Counted from the stretch's first letter, positions 1 to 9,364 are shown. The stretch: DNA of 64,000 nt from Desulfovibrio subterraneus (GCF_013340285.1 NZ_BLVO01000012.1:310001-374000), one strand, 5' to 3'. The notes: generated from the letters alone by a model not told the origin. Numbers and translations: made by a program.

Positions 1-745
1 TCCGCCGCCAGTGAAGCGGTTGCCGAAAAAACGATGAGTAAAAGGAGAACAAGGCCGGAACGATTCATGAAAACCCTCTTTCCCAGTGAAAATTGTTTCA
101 TTGTCCACACTCTCCGCCATGGCGGAGTCTACCCCGGCCGGTGCGCAATACAGCAAGTGCCCCTGTTACAGGCAGCAGTGCTGCATGTCGGAACTTTTTC
201 GGAAGGGGAGCGTTCTGTCAAGTGCGGCAGGGTGTTCGATGTGGGGGAGGGCAAAACAAATCATGGTGCAGATGACTGTTATGGATGCTGGTTCCGGATG
301 CTGTTGCTCATGAATGGAGGACGGGATTAAGCGAAAGATGGGCGGAAAGAAGTAGGGCTTCCGGAGATCGGGGGGGAGGTGATCTGCCGGAAGCCCAAGA
401 TAGGTTGGTCTGAACAAACGCCCCGGATACGCACATAAACGGCCATGGAAAGGGGGGGGTATTCCATGAACCTGCTGCGGTTCCGGTATTCAGATCCCGT
501 TACAGACTTTGGTCAGAATTGTTGGGGGGGGTGAACGCCTGATCGCTGGCATCCTGACCGCCGTCTGCAGATCCCTGTATGCATAGGGCGTGCCAGTTTT
601 GTTGTTGCTGCAATGATTAATTCACTGCTCGTAATCAGGGGGAATCTTGTAAGGTTTTGCCGCGACTGTATCCCGCATTTTGTCGGCACATGTTCCAGTG
701 TGCGAAAGTGCACGTGCGAAATCGCTCAGTGTTCGAAACCGCACA
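1..745. other. Gene-free stretch at window edge
   Basis: No gene can be supported. One frame is open from base 1 to 330, but the peptide has no recognisable motif and an atypical composition. A different plus-strand frame ends at base 37 and could be the tail of an upstream gene. A strong hairpin lies at 355-396: a 10-bp stem of GGGCTTCCGG against its complement, continued by AGATC/GATCT around a G-rich loop. Two G-tracts occur near 450 and 523. GTGCGAAA is repeated directly at 700-707 and 714-721, just past the end of the response regulator gene. Confidence 0.5.
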
Positions 746-2194
746 TCACTTTTGCAGTCGCCTGTGCAGGGCGAAGCGGGAAATGCCGAGATAGGCGGCT
801 GCCTTGCTCTTGTTGCCGTCAAAGCGGTCAAGCGCCTTCTGGACGATGGCGGTGGTGAGCGCCTCAAGGTCGATGGGAGCTTCAGGCAGTTCCAGATTTT
901 CTATATCCAGCGGAATTGTTCCCATGCTTTCCGCTCCGCAGTGGAGACTGCGGTCCATGTTCAGGAAGGCGATGTGCTCGGGTTTGAGAATTGGGTCATC
1001 ATTCACGAGCACGGCCCGTTCTATGGTGTTTTCAAGTTCCCGCACATTACCGCGCCACATATGCCGAAGCAGCACGTCCATGGCCTCGGAGGATATGGAT
1101 GTGAACTTTTTGCGTTTTCTCTCTGCCTGTCGTTTGAGGAACAGTCCGGCAAGGGCGGGTATGTCCTCCTGACGTTCCCGGAGCGGAGGAATGACCAGAT
1201 GGCCGACTTTCAGTCTGTGGTACAGGTCGCGGCGGAAGTGTCCGCGTTCGACCTGTCCGGCAAGGTCTATGTTGGCTGCACAGATGACGCGGGCTCTGAA
1301 TTCCCGTTTGCGGATGCCCCCGACGCGGTAGAACGTGCGCTCTTCCAGAACACGCAGCAGCTTGGGTTGCAGGGTGAGAGGCATTTCCGCCACTTCGTCG
1401 AGGAACAGTGTGCCACCGGCTGCAAGTTCAAGTTTGCCCGGCGAGCCACCGGCACGGCTGCCCGTGTACGCGCCTGCTTCGTGTCCGAACAATTCGCTTT
1501 CAAACAGCTCGTGGGGGATGGCGGCACAGTTGATGGCCACAAAGGGATGCTCACAACCGCTCTCGCCGAAATGGATAAGGCGGGCGATGATTTCCTTGCC
1601 GGTGCCGGTTTCTCCTTCAATGAGAACCGGAACGGAGGGATCGTTGTGAAACATGCGGGCATCGTTCATGACCCGCTCGGTAGCCGGTGACTGTGATACC
1701 ACGGTTCCTATGCCGGATACTTCGCGCAGCAGGGTGCGTGCTTCGTCCAGATCGCGCCGCAGGGTGCCGGCCACCTCGTTTACACGGGAATCCAGATGCT
1801 GTCTGAGGTCACGGTTTTCTGAGAGCAGCGCCTGATGTTCGGCGCTTCGCTCCACCACCGCCGCAAGTTCTCGGGCGTTGATGGGCTTGTTCAGATAGTC
1901 ATAGGCCCCGTGCCGCAAAGCACCCACCGCCGTTTCCATATCCCCGTGACCGGTTATGAGCACAACGTCACACGTTTCGGTATCCGGCGAGCCCTTCAGT
2001 TCCTTGAGCAGCGTCAGGCCGTCCATGCGCGGCATGCGGATGTCCGTTATGATGAGCGGATACCGGTTGCGTCTGGCTTCTTCCAGAGCAAGCTGCGGGT
2101 CGGTGAACGGTGCAGGTTCGTGACCAAGATCGCTGAGAACAATACGCAGGCTCTGAAGGCTTGTGGTGTTGTCGTCAACTATCAGTATGCGCAT
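746..2194 (-). CDS. Sigma-54-dependent response regulator (NtrC family)
   Basis: This 482-residue cytoplasmic activator should couple a phosphorylated receiver to sigma-54 RNA polymerase. An N-terminal receiver (1-120) has acidic residues near D7/D8 and phosphoacceptor D51 (TDIRMPRMDG). The AAA+ domain follows (about 165-400), with Walker A GETGTGKE at 194-201 and Walker B FLDEVAE near 264-270. The last 40 residues form a Fis-type helix-turn-helix. The sigma-54 contact loop reads GAYTGS (241-246) rather than GAFTGA, which is unusual but keeps an aromatic residue. The ATG at 2194 lies inside the end of the upstream kinase gene (20-bp overlap), so the two are translationally coupled and are almost certainly cognate partners. 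Target promoters are not evident in the window. Confidence 0.93.
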   Translation of the reverse strand: MRILIVDDNTTSLQSLRIVLSDLGHEPAPFTDPQLALEEARRNRYPLIITDIRMPRMDGLTLLKELKGSPDTETCDVVLITGHGDMETAVGALRHGAYDYLNKPINARELAAVVERSAEHQALLSENRDLRQHLDSRVNEVAGTLRRDLDEARTLLREVSGIGTVVSQSPATERVMNDARMFHNDPSVPVLIEGETGTGKEIIARLIHFGESGCEHPFVAINCAAIPHELFESELFGHEAGAYTGSRAGGSPGKLELAAGGTLFLDEVAEMPLTLQPKLLRVLEERTFYRVGGIRKREFRARVICAANIDLAGQVERGHFRRDLYHRLKVGHLVIPPLRERQEDIPALAGLFLKRQAERKRKKFTSISSEAMDVLLRHMWRGNVRELENTIERAVLVNDDPILKPEHIAFLNMDRSLHCGAESMGTIPLDIENLELPEAPIDLEALTTAIVQKALDRFDGNKSKAAAYLGISRFALHRRLQK

Positions 2195-4154
2195 CCGTGT
2201 CTCCCGCTGTGGTATCCGCTGCGTGCAAGGTTATGATAAAAGTGGCCCCGATTCCCTGCATTGTGGGAAGGGTGGTTATCTCGCCGTGCCATGCTTCCAC
2301 GAAGGTGTGAACAATGGAAAGCCCGAGCCCCATGCCTGACCCCGCATCCTTTGTGGTGAAAAACGGATCGAAGATGCGTTTTTCCAGCCCCTGTAATCCG
2401 GGGCCGTTGTCAGCCACCCGCAGGCGCAGGGAGCCGGATTCGGTCTGCTCCGTGACGATGCGGATCCATTTTTCCGTCTGGCGTGCAGCATCTATGGTGT
2501 CCAGCGCATGCATGGCGTTCACGACCAGATTGATGACAACCTGCTCCAACTGCACAATGTTGGCAAGGGCGCACGGGAGATCCGGAGCAAGCTGCAGATC
2601 AAGCTGAATACCGTGTGCCTTGAGCTGCGCACCCACAAGTCCCAACGCCCGTTCCACGGCCTTGTTCAGGCTGGCCCTGCCGATGGGCGGAGCATCCTGC
2701 TGCATGACCAGCGAACGCATGTGCGCGATGATTTCCTGAATATTCTCCGCTTCGCGGAGTATCCATCCTAGCCGTTCCAGCAGCGTATCCTGCGAAATGG
2801 CGTGTTGTTGTTCCACCAGAAGCTCAAGACCGCTGGCGTAGAGGCGCAGTGCTGAAAGCGGCTGGTTAATCTCGTGCGCAATGCCTGCCGCAAGGGTACC
2901 CATGGCTTCCAGTTGCCGGGCACGGTTCAGCTGCTCGGTTACCCGTTTGCGTTCGGTTATGTCTTCAAGCAGCAGGATAATGGAATCAACCGCGTTGGAG
3001 GCATCTCTTGTCGGACATGCCGTAATGCGCAGCGTCCGGATACCCTCTTCTTCCTTGGGGTCGTCAGGGCGGAAGAGGCGGCAGGAGAATTCCATGTCCC
3101 GCGCTCTGCCATAGATGAAAACCGACCGCAGCAGGGATTCAGGATCTGCCTGTCCGGGAGATGCGCCCTCTGCCGTTTCGGTGCGTTCGGCGATATCCGG
3201 CGGGCACATGGCGGCAAAGAGCTCGTCGGCCTGCGGCAGGTTGGCAGGGCCGTGCCTGTCGTGGATGAAGATGCCGAACCATTGGGAAAAAAGTGGGTTT
3301 GCGGCTGTTATGCGCATGTTCCGGTCCACCACGGCAATGCCCACCGCAAGGTTGTCGGTGATGGAACGGTAGCGGGCTTCAGATATGACCAGCGCTTCCT
3401 GAACCTGCTTGCTCTGGCTGATATCAATGCCGAGCTTCAGTACCAGCGGAGAGTTGTCCTCATCCGTGAAAGGATAGGAATAGATGCGGAATGCCTGACC
3501 GTTGGCAGGATTGGTCCACTCGTAGATGGAAAGGCTGCCGGTGTCGAACACGTCGAATGGCGGGCAGGTGGGGCAGGGGGTGTTTCTGCCTTTAAGCGTT
3601 CTGTAGCACGGCTGGCCCGGATGAGAGCCGAACAGTTCCCGGAAGGTCTGGTTGTGGTACCTGAGGGAATAGTCCGGTGCGATAAGGCTGACAAAGGCGG
3701 GCAGCCTGTCGAGCAGGCCGAGCAGTCTGTCGCGTTCTGCCTGCACCGCACGTTGCCTTTCCATATCTGCGGGCGCAAGGCTGAGCGTGGCTGTAACGGT
3801 TTCGCTGCCGTCCGGCAGCATAACCGGGCGCGGGCAGACCTGCACCTCCGCACTGTGTCCTGTGGGGGAATGCAGGCTGAGGGTGTACGCTTCGAAAATA
3901 CCCCGCTCCTGTTTACGCATCTGGTCTGCAAGTATGGCCGGAATGGGCTCGGCGCAGAGTATCCTGGTCAGCGCCTGCAGGATATCCCGCCGCGGGATGC
4001 CCAGCAGCGGGCAGAGAAAGGAGCCTGCATACCCCAGATCCAGCGCGTTGCTGCCGGCGGCGGAGTCGCTTATCTGGCGCAGGAAGCGGAGCACCTGCGG
4101 AGGCGGCGTGGCCTCGCACTGCGTATGAGGCTGCGGGTATCGTTGGGACTGCAT
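2175..4154 (-). CDS. PAS-domain sensor histidine kinase
   Basis: This 659-residue soluble kinase is partner to the sigma-54 regulator it overlaps. Residues about 20-130 look like a divergent PAS domain. Residues 140-250 form a PAS domain containing a Cys cluster (CYRTLKGRNTPCPTCP, about 183-198) that could bind metal or sense redox. A third PAS domain spans 255-400. The dimerisation helix has phosphoacceptor H427 in GIAHEINQPLSAL. The ATPase domain has the N-box (LVVNAMHAL), DNGPG and GMGLGLS. No membrane segment is seen. The frame stays open to a GTG at 4427, but that extension is low in complexity and carries a 13-bp triple repeat, so I prefer the ATG at 4154. Its Shine-Dalgarno sequence is weak and the start is uncertain. 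Confidence 0.88.
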   Translation of the reverse strand: MQSQRYPQPHTQCEATPPPQVLRFLRQISDSAAGSNALDLGYAGSFLCPLLGIPRRDILQALTRILCAEPIPAILADQMRKQERGIFEAYTLSLHSPTGHSAEVQVCPRPVMLPDGSETVTATLSLAPADMERQRAVQAERDRLLGLLDRLPAFVSLIAPDYSLRYHNQTFRELFGSHPGQPCYRTLKGRNTPCPTCPPFDVFDTGSLSIYEWTNPANGQAFRIYSYPFTDEDNSPLVLKLGIDISQSKQVQEALVISEARYRSITDNLAVGIAVVDRNMRITAANPLFSQWFGIFIHDRHGPANLPQADELFAAMCPPDIAERTETAEGASPGQADPESLLRSVFIYGRARDMEFSCRLFRPDDPKEEEGIRTLRITACPTRDASNAVDSIILLLEDITERKRVTEQLNRARQLEAMGTLAAGIAHEINQPLSALRLYASGLELLVEQQHAISQDTLLERLGWILREAENIQEIIAHMRSLVMQQDAPPIGRASLNKAVERALGLVGAQLKAHGIQLDLQLAPDLPCALANIVQLEQVVINLVVNAMHALDTIDAARQTEKWIRIVTEQTESGSLRLRVADNGPGLQGLEKRIFDPFFTTKDAGSGMGLGLSIVHTFVEAWHGEITTLPTMQGIGATFIITLHAADTTAGDTDAHTDS

Positions 4155-4190
4155 GTTGTATGTGCTGCGGGGTAATAGTGTTGTCGGGCT

Positions 4191-4229
4191 CTGTTGCCGC
4201 GCTCTGTTGCCGCACTCTGTTGCCGCGCG
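4191..4229. repeat. Three tandem copies of a 13-bp repeat
   Basis: CTGTTGCCGCGCT, CTGTTGCCGCACT and CTGTTGCCGCGCG lie head to tail upstream of the PAS kinase start. The unit length is not a multiple of three, which argues that this stretch is leader rather than coding and supports the shorter kinase start at 4154. Confidence 0.85.
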
Positions 4230-4413
4230 TCTTCTGCGTCTGGTGCTCCTGCAGATATGCCATGGTACACGCGGCAGCAGTGACGGGATGATGCGGTTTT
4301 TCGGCCCATCGGTCAAAAGCAAAATGGTGTTTTCAGGGGCGCAGAAAAGGCTGTCCGGCGGTGAGCCTTGTTTCTTGAGGTGCGCACTGTGTAAGCTGTG
4401 AGTTTCGCCCGGT

Positions 4414-6420
4414 TCAGGGTGTCTCACCTTCCGGCTGCGAAAGGCTTTTCATGCTCGTGTCCATGACGCTCTGGGTGTGTCTGAGCACGGTATCTACATG
4501 CATTATGGCAGCTTCGGCCCGTTCGCGCTCTCCGAATCGCAGGGCTGTTATACACTGCTCCACGGTGACGGAAAGTTCCAGCGCGCCCACGTTGCGTGCG
4601 GCCGTCTGCAAGGCCTGTGCAGCGCCGATGGCGACTTCAGTGAGTGTCAGGTCAAGGCGGGGGGATGATCCCCGCAAAGTTTCGCGGACACTGAGCATCT
4701 GGTCGGCCGAATCGGCCAGAAACGCCTGCCATATTTCACGGACAAGGGTCACATCGCCATCCATGCGTTCCAGCACTCCGGCCGTGTCCAGTATGGGGTG
4801 CAGCAGTCGCTGCTGGTCCGGCGGGGGCAGGTCTTCCGCCGGAGAAGCATCCCGATGGATGGCCCTGTTAATGGCTCTGTAAAATCGGGCGGCATGGATG
4901 GGCTTGGCAATATAGTCTGTCATTCCGGCTTCGAGAAACCGCTCCCGGTCACCTTTGAGAGCGTGCGCGGTAACCGCGATGATGGGAATGTCCTGCGGTA
5001 CGCCGTCCGCAATGCCGGAACGTATGCGGCGCACGGCCTCAAGGCCGCCCATGCGCGGCATCTGGATGTTTGTGAGAACAAGGTCGAACCGCTCCTGCGC
5101 AAGGTGCGCAAGCATTTCCAGCCCGTTGCACGCGGTGACACAGGTGTGCCCCTGCTTTTCCAGCAGCAGGCGCAGGAGTTTGCGGCTGACCAGATTGTCA
5201 TCCACGGCCAAAACATGCAGATGTTTTTCTACAGGCAGCAGGGGTGCGCCGGTTTCGCGTTCCGGCTGGGGCTGGTCGGTCGGGGCCAGCCGTGCGGTAA
5301 AATAGAAGGTGCTGCCGTGGGCCACACGGCTTCTCACCCATATGGCGCCTTCCATCAGTTCGATAAGTTCTTTGCAAATGGCAAGTCCCAGACCGGACCC
5401 CACCTGATCCTGCGGCCCCTCCCTGTCCACCTGCCGGTAGCGCTCGAAAATGCTTGTCTGCCGGTCTTCCGGTATGCCCATGCCCGTATCACGCACGGAG
5501 AACAGCAACTGCAGTGTGCGCTGCCTGCCCGGAGCGTGAGGGATTGCCGGTCCCGTGGCATCCTGCACGGTGTTCACTTCCACGGAAATACCGCCGCTGG
5601 CTGTGAACTTAATGGCATTGCCCAGCAGGTTCAGCAGAATCTGCTGCAGGCGTCCGGCATCGCCCACCATGGCCTTGGGAACGTCCGGGGCAATGCGCCA
5701 CTCAAGTTGCAGTCCCTTCTTTTCCGCATCCGGCCGGACCGTGCGCACGGCTTTCGAAACGCACCCTGCAAGTTCGAAAGGGCGCTCGGTGAGCGAAAGT
5801 TTACGGGCCTCGATGCGGGAAATATCCAGCACGTCGTTGAGAATGCTGAGCAGATGCTCTGCGGAATCCAGCACTGTGGAAAGATATTCGCGCTGCTCCG
5901 TGGAAAGGTCTGTATCAAGGGCAAGATCGGTCATGCCGACAATGCCGTTGAGCGAGTTGCGAATTTCGTGGCTCATGTCCGCGAAATAGCCGGATTTGGC
6001 AAGGTTATCCTGCTCGGCCCTGCGCCGGGCTTCGTCAAGGTTGCGCTCCGAGCGGTGTTTGAGCAGGGCTATTTCGATGGTGGAATGCAGCTCCCTTTCC
6101 TCGAACGGCTTGATGAGAAAGCCGAAGGGATTGGACGCCTTGGCCCGTTCCAGCGTTGCTTCATCCGAATAGGCGGTAAGATAGATGACCGGAATGTTGA
6201 GCTTGCCCGTGATGATGCTTGCGGCCTGAATGCCGTCCATCTCGCCCTTCAGGCGGATATCCATGAGGACAAGGCTCGGCCGCAGTTCGGATGCCTTGCT
6301 GATGGAGGTTTCTCCGTCGGCGACAATGGCCGGGACAGCATAGCCCAGGCGTTCGAGGGTACGCCTGATATCCAGTGCAACGATCTGTTCGTCATCCACA
6401 ACCAGGATGGAAAGGGACAT
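4414..6420 (-). CDS. Hybrid sensor kinase: receiver - histidine kinase - receiver - Hpt-like
   Basis: This 668-residue cytoplasmic protein has four modules. The N-terminal receiver has an intact D54 (LVLMDIRL) and K104. The kinase core has H151 in MSHEIRNSLNG and ATPase motifs (LLGNAIKF, DTGMGIP, GSGLGL). The second receiver (about 395-515) reads LTNIQMPRMGG, so the expected phosphoacceptor Asp is N451. The C-terminal helical domain resembles Hpt (AQALQTAARNVGA), but the expected His is Q602 and the following Lys is Q605. The forward relay therefore appears broken after H151, and the intact N-terminal receiver may act as input. The ATG at 6420 has a good GGAGG 5 bases upstream; a longer frame to 6492 is less likely. 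The gene ends just inside the leader of the PAS kinase gene. Confidence 0.9.
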   Translation of the reverse strand: MSLSILVVDDEQIVALDIRRTLERLGYAVPAIVADGETSISKASELRPSLVLMDIRLKGEMDGIQAASIITGKLNIPVIYLTAYSDEATLERAKASNPFGFLIKPFEERELHSTIEIALLKHRSERNLDEARRRAEQDNLAKSGYFADMSHEIRNSLNGIVGMTDLALDTDLSTEQREYLSTVLDSAEHLLSILNDVLDISRIEARKLSLTERPFELAGCVSKAVRTVRPDAEKKGLQLEWRIAPDVPKAMVGDAGRLQQILLNLLGNAIKFTASGGISVEVNTVQDATGPAIPHAPGRQRTLQLLFSVRDTGMGIPEDRQTSIFERYRQVDREGPQDQVGSGLGLAICKELIELMEGAIWVRSRVAHGSTFYFTARLAPTDQPQPERETGAPLLPVEKHLHVLAVDDNLVSRKLLRLLLEKQGHTCVTACNGLEMLAHLAQERFDLVLTNIQMPRMGGLEAVRRIRSGIADGVPQDIPIIAVTAHALKGDRERFLEAGMTDYIAKPIHAARFYRAINRAIHRDASPAEDLPPPDQQRLLHPILDTAGVLERMDGDVTLVREIWQAFLADSADQMLSVRETLRGSSPRLDLTLTEVAIGAAQALQTAARNVGALELSVTVEQCITALRFGERERAEAAIMHVDTVLRHTQSVMDTSMKSLSQPEGETP

Positions 6421-6633
6421 GGTTCCTCCGTTTGTGGGCGCAGGGGGCATTGACGGGGGGAGTGCGCCGGAAGCACCGGAACGGTGCATCAATTCTACAG
6501 GGCATGTATGCTACAAAGCATGGAATATTTCAAGCAAGTTCAGGTGATAAAGAAATGTGAGCGTGTTGACGAACATATTGTGTTGTGTCACTCTCGCCGC
6601 TGGTGTTTGCCACCTGAATGAGGGGGATGTTGC

Positions 6634-7938
6634 ATGAAACGTCTGGGAGCATTGCTGGCTGCGGCTGTCTTTTGTTTCGGTGGGGCAGCATCGGCGCAGG
6701 CCAGAAACCTGGGCGACCTGCTGCCGGAACTGCTGGAAAGGCATGAGCGCGTGCTGGCCAAGGACAGCCAGACGAAAGCTGCCGCGCATACTGTGGATGT
6801 GAGCCGTTCCGGCTGGTTCCCCAGACTGGATGTGACGAGCGATGTCTCCAGCGAGCAGATAGAGCGTCCCGGAAGCCAGCCGAACGATTATACGTCCCGC
6901 GAGCGGAATATGCAGAGGGTTCGCGGAACCCAGCTGCTCTATGATTTTGATGCCACCACGCTGCGGGTGGAGCAGTCCGAGAGTCTGCTGGAACGCAGCA
7001 GGCTGGAGCAGGTTTCCACCAGACAGGATCTTTTGCTGGAAGGCATTGGTGCCTATCTGGATGTCTTCAAGGCCTACAAAAGGCTGGAATATGCCACCCG
7101 TTCTGAAGAACGCATAAAGCAGCAGACCGGCATAGAAGAAACGCTGGTGCAGCGCGGAGCGGGCGTTTCGTCCGACGTTCTGCAGGCCAAGCAGCAATTG
7201 CTGGGGGCCATGGCGCTGCGGGTGAACATAGAGGGCGAACTGGCCCGCGCCCGTGCACGCTTTCGTTCCCTGTTCGGGTATGCACCCGACATGGCGGAAA
7301 TAAACACCTTTGAAAAGCCCGTAGTCCCTGCCGATCTGCTTCCTGTTTCCCCCGATGATGCCGCTGTGGCTGCCATAGACGGCAGCCCGCTGCTTAAAGC
7401 TGCCGATGCCACCGTGCAGGCAAGCGCCAAGCAGGTGGACATTGACCGCACCCGCTTTTACCCCAATTTCAATCTGTTCGCAGAGGCCCGTCGGCGTGAG
7501 AATGACACCGGCGATTTTGGCGTGCGCGAGGATTCCTCCGTCGGTGTCGAGATGCAGTGGAATCTCTTTTCGGGCTTCGGGGACGAGGCTCAGCTGAGCG
7601 CTTCCCGTGCTTCGGAGGCACAGGCCCGCTATACGCAGGCTGATATGCGCCGCACGGTTGAAGAAAATGTCCGCGTAGCGTGGCAGGACCTTCGCACCAG
7701 CCGCCGCAATGCCAAGCTGTTGAGGGAACAGACGGAGATTCTCGGTGAGTTCATGGATATGGCCAAGCGCGAACGCAAGCTCGGCACCCGTTCCCTGCTG
7801 GACGTGCTGGTGGCTGAAGTGAACTACATAAACGCCGTGAGCCTTGCACTGGCAGCGGAAACAGACGCCATCCGCTCCGGTTACGCAACACTGCACGCCA
7901 TGGGCAAGCTCGATCTTTCCTTGTTTGCAAACCGCTGA
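6634..7938 (+). CDS. TolC-family outer-membrane efflux channel
   Basis: This 434-residue protein has a cleavable signal peptide (about residues 1-23, ending SAQA) and two related long coiled-coil halves typical of TolC-type trimeric channels, which form the outer-membrane exit duct of type I secretion or RND/ABC efflux systems. Family-typical pieces include LYDFDATTLRVEQSE, the QRGAGVSSDVLQAKQQL helix in the first half, and WNLFSGFGDEAQLSASRAS and GTRSLLDVLVAEVNYINA in the second. The Shine-Dalgarno GAGGGGG lies just before the ATG. No inner-membrane pump or adaptor is adjacent, so its partner must be encoded elsewhere. It is transcribed divergently from the signalling genes, with a strong terminator downstream. 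Confidence 0.88.
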   Translation: MKRLGALLAAAVFCFGGAASAQARNLGDLLPELLERHERVLAKDSQTKAAAHTVDVSRSGWFPRLDVTSDVSSEQIERPGSQPNDYTSRERNMQRVRGTQLLYDFDATTLRVEQSESLLERSRLEQVSTRQDLLLEGIGAYLDVFKAYKRLEYATRSEERIKQQTGIEETLVQRGAGVSSDVLQAKQQLLGAMALRVNIEGELARARARFRSLFGYAPDMAEINTFEKPVVPADLLPVSPDDAAVAAIDGSPLLKAADATVQASAKQVDIDRTRFYPNFNLFAEARRRENDTGDFGVREDSSVGVEMQWNLFSGFGDEAQLSASRASEAQARYTQADMRRTVEENVRVAWQDLRTSRRNAKLLREQTEILGEFMDMAKRERKLGTRSLLDVLVAEVNYINAVSLALAAETDAIRSGYATLHAMGKLDLSLFANR

Positions 7939-7954
7939 TACATATCACAACGTG

Positions 7955-7990
7955 AAAACGCCCTGCAGGTTCCATTCTGCAGGGCGTTTT
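7955..7990 (+). terminator. Rho-independent terminator after the TolC-like gene
   Basis: A perfect 14-bp stem (AAAACGCCCTGCAG against CTGCAGGGCGTTTT) surrounds an 8-base loop and ends in a T-run. The A-run on the other arm makes it usable from both directions, so it can also stop transcripts of the small minus-strand gene that ends at 8010. Confidence 0.9.
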
Positions 7991-8009
7991 GTATTGGTAT
8001 TTGTGGTTG

Positions 8010-8384
8010 TTAACCGCCGAAATAGCCGGGGCTGATAACCGAAAGGGCTTCGGTGTACTTGCTGCGCAACAGCGCGAGCTTGCCGCCTACGGCCTTTTCC
8101 TGAGCAGCAATGTCCAGAGAGCACTCGGAAGAGAGCTGGGTGTTGAGCATTTCGATTTCACGAACCGTGGACTTGATGAGGTTCAGTGTGTCTTCAAAGC
8201 CTGCCTTGTTTTCTGCCTTGGGGGCCTCGGCGAGAATATCGTACAGGCGGGCTTTCCAAATATTCAACTCCATCTCAACGCCTTTGCAATAGCTCTGAAC
8301 AGCGGCTTCACGTTGAGCGTCGGTGCTGCACCCTTCGATGGCAGAGCAACTCTGGCAGGGACCGGGGTAATCCATGTTCGGCAT
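8010..8384 (-). CDS. Small conserved-looking hypothetical protein with N-terminal Cys cluster
   Basis: I do not recognise this 124-residue protein. Its N-terminus holds four Cys (PCQSCSAIEGCS plus a Cys in QSYCKG), spaced like a possible metal-binding or disulfide element. The remainder is predicted helical and amphipathic. It has no signal peptide or membrane segment. The ATG at 8384 has GGAGG five bases upstream; a TTG-initiated form four codons longer would overlap that site and is unlikely. It lies downstream of the LysR gene on the same strand with an 85-bp gap, so co-transcription is possible but not shown. Confidence 0.7.
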   Translation of the reverse strand: MPNMDYPGPCQSCSAIEGCSTDAQREAAVQSYCKGVEMELNIWKARLYDILAEAPKAENKAGFEDTLNLIKSTVREIEMLNTQLSSECSLDIAAQEKAVGGKLALLRSKYTEALSVISPGYFGG

Positions 8385-8469
8385 ATCATCCTCCAATGGT
8401 TTGAATGCGAAGATGCCGTAATCATAGCATGTCGGCCGGATGGTAGAATTATAATCATATGGTCCCCGC

Positions 8470-9354
8470 CTATTGCAGCAGCATGTCGCGGCAGCCTTGC
8501 TTCAATGCCCCGGCAAGGTCGCGTATGAGCGTGGTGCCAAGGCTCCATTGGTGCCAGTAGAGCGTGATGGATATGTGCGATTGGGGGGCAAGGGGCAAAA
8601 GCTCGCCTCGTGTGGTCAGCGGCAACCCTTGAGGGTGCGGTACCATGCCGTAGGCAAGGCTTGCGGAGATGAGTTCGACAAACTTTTCTGTGGATGGCAC
8701 GTAATGGGTGGGAAATTCTCCCGGCATCACGTTCCACGCCTGTGCAAAACGGCAGTGCAGCATATCCTTGCGGTTGAAGGTGACCGCAGGAGCCTGCCGA
8801 ATCCCTTCTGCCGTTACGCCGTGAGGAAACCACCTTCGGGCAAATTCCGGCGTGGCGAGGCACTGGTATTCCATTCTGCCGAGACGGAAGCAGGAGCAGC
8901 CCTGAATGGGGTCCGGTCTGGTGCTGACGCAACCGGCCACCTTGCCCGCGCGCAGCAGGTCGTGCGTCTGTTCCTGATCATCCGTATACAGGTCCAGCAG
9001 AACATTGTTTGCCTGCAGAAAAGGATGCAGGGCAGGCAGGAACCATGTGGCGAGGCTGTCTTCATTGATGCCCAGCGCAATCATGGGAACACTGTCCGAC
9101 GAGGGGAGCAGGTCGGCAAGCAGGTCGGATTCCAGATGGTAGACCTTGCGAAAGTGCGTGAGCAGGCGCTGGCCCGCGGGCGTGGGCCTGACGGGGGTGG
9201 ACCGTATGAGCAAGGCTTGCCCCACAGTGTCTTCCAGTGCGCGGATGCGTTGCGAGACAGCAGACTGCGTAATGTGCAGCCTGCCTGCGGCCTTGTCGAA
9301 GCCGCCTTCTTCCACCACCGTGGCCAGTGCTTCCAGTTGTTTGTAATCCAGCAT
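8470..9354 (-). CDS. LysR-family regulator of the ArgP/LysG type
   Basis: This 294-residue regulator has a canonical LysR winged helix-turn-helix (residues 1-62: LDYKQLEALATVVEEGGFDKAA, then SAVSQRIRALE) followed by a periplasmic-binding-protein-like effector domain. It is divergent from a LysE/ArgO-type exporter gene across a 122-bp gap. This is the classic arrangement in which ArgP or LysG senses basic amino acids and switches on the exporter. The shared gap contains a perfect 14-bp inverted repeat suited to LysR binding. The effector (Lys, Arg or another amino acid) cannot be read from the sequence. Confidence 0.88.
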   Translation of the reverse strand: MLDYKQLEALATVVEEGGFDKAAGRLHITQSAVSQRIRALEDTVGQALLIRSTPVRPTPAGQRLLTHFRKVYHLESDLLADLLPSSDSVPMIALGINEDSLATWFLPALHPFLQANNVLLDLYTDDQEQTHDLLRAGKVAGCVSTRPDPIQGCSCFRLGRMEYQCLATPEFARRWFPHGVTAEGIRQAPAVTFNRKDMLHCRFAQAWNVMPGEFPTHYVPSTEKFVELISASLAYGMVPHPQGLPLTTRGELLPLAPQSHISITLYWHQWSLGTTLIRDLAGALKQGCRDMLLQ

Positions 9355-9364
9355 GTCTAATTAT

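Noticed and set aside
34-330. 98-codon frame at the left edge
   Set aside because: Composition is untypical, no ribosome-binding site fits, and nothing in the peptide is recognisable. It could be the tail of an upstream gene but cannot be supported.
680-1690. Plus-strand frame of 336 codons
   Set aside because: Antisense to the sigma-54 response regulator; no motif.
4798-6453. Plus-strand frame of 551 codons
   Set aside because: Antisense to the hybrid kinase gene; no motif.
6500-6633. Sigma-54 promoter upstream of the TolC-like gene
   Set aside because: A GG...GC pair can be found but the spacing and flanks do not match TGGCAC-N5-TTGC.
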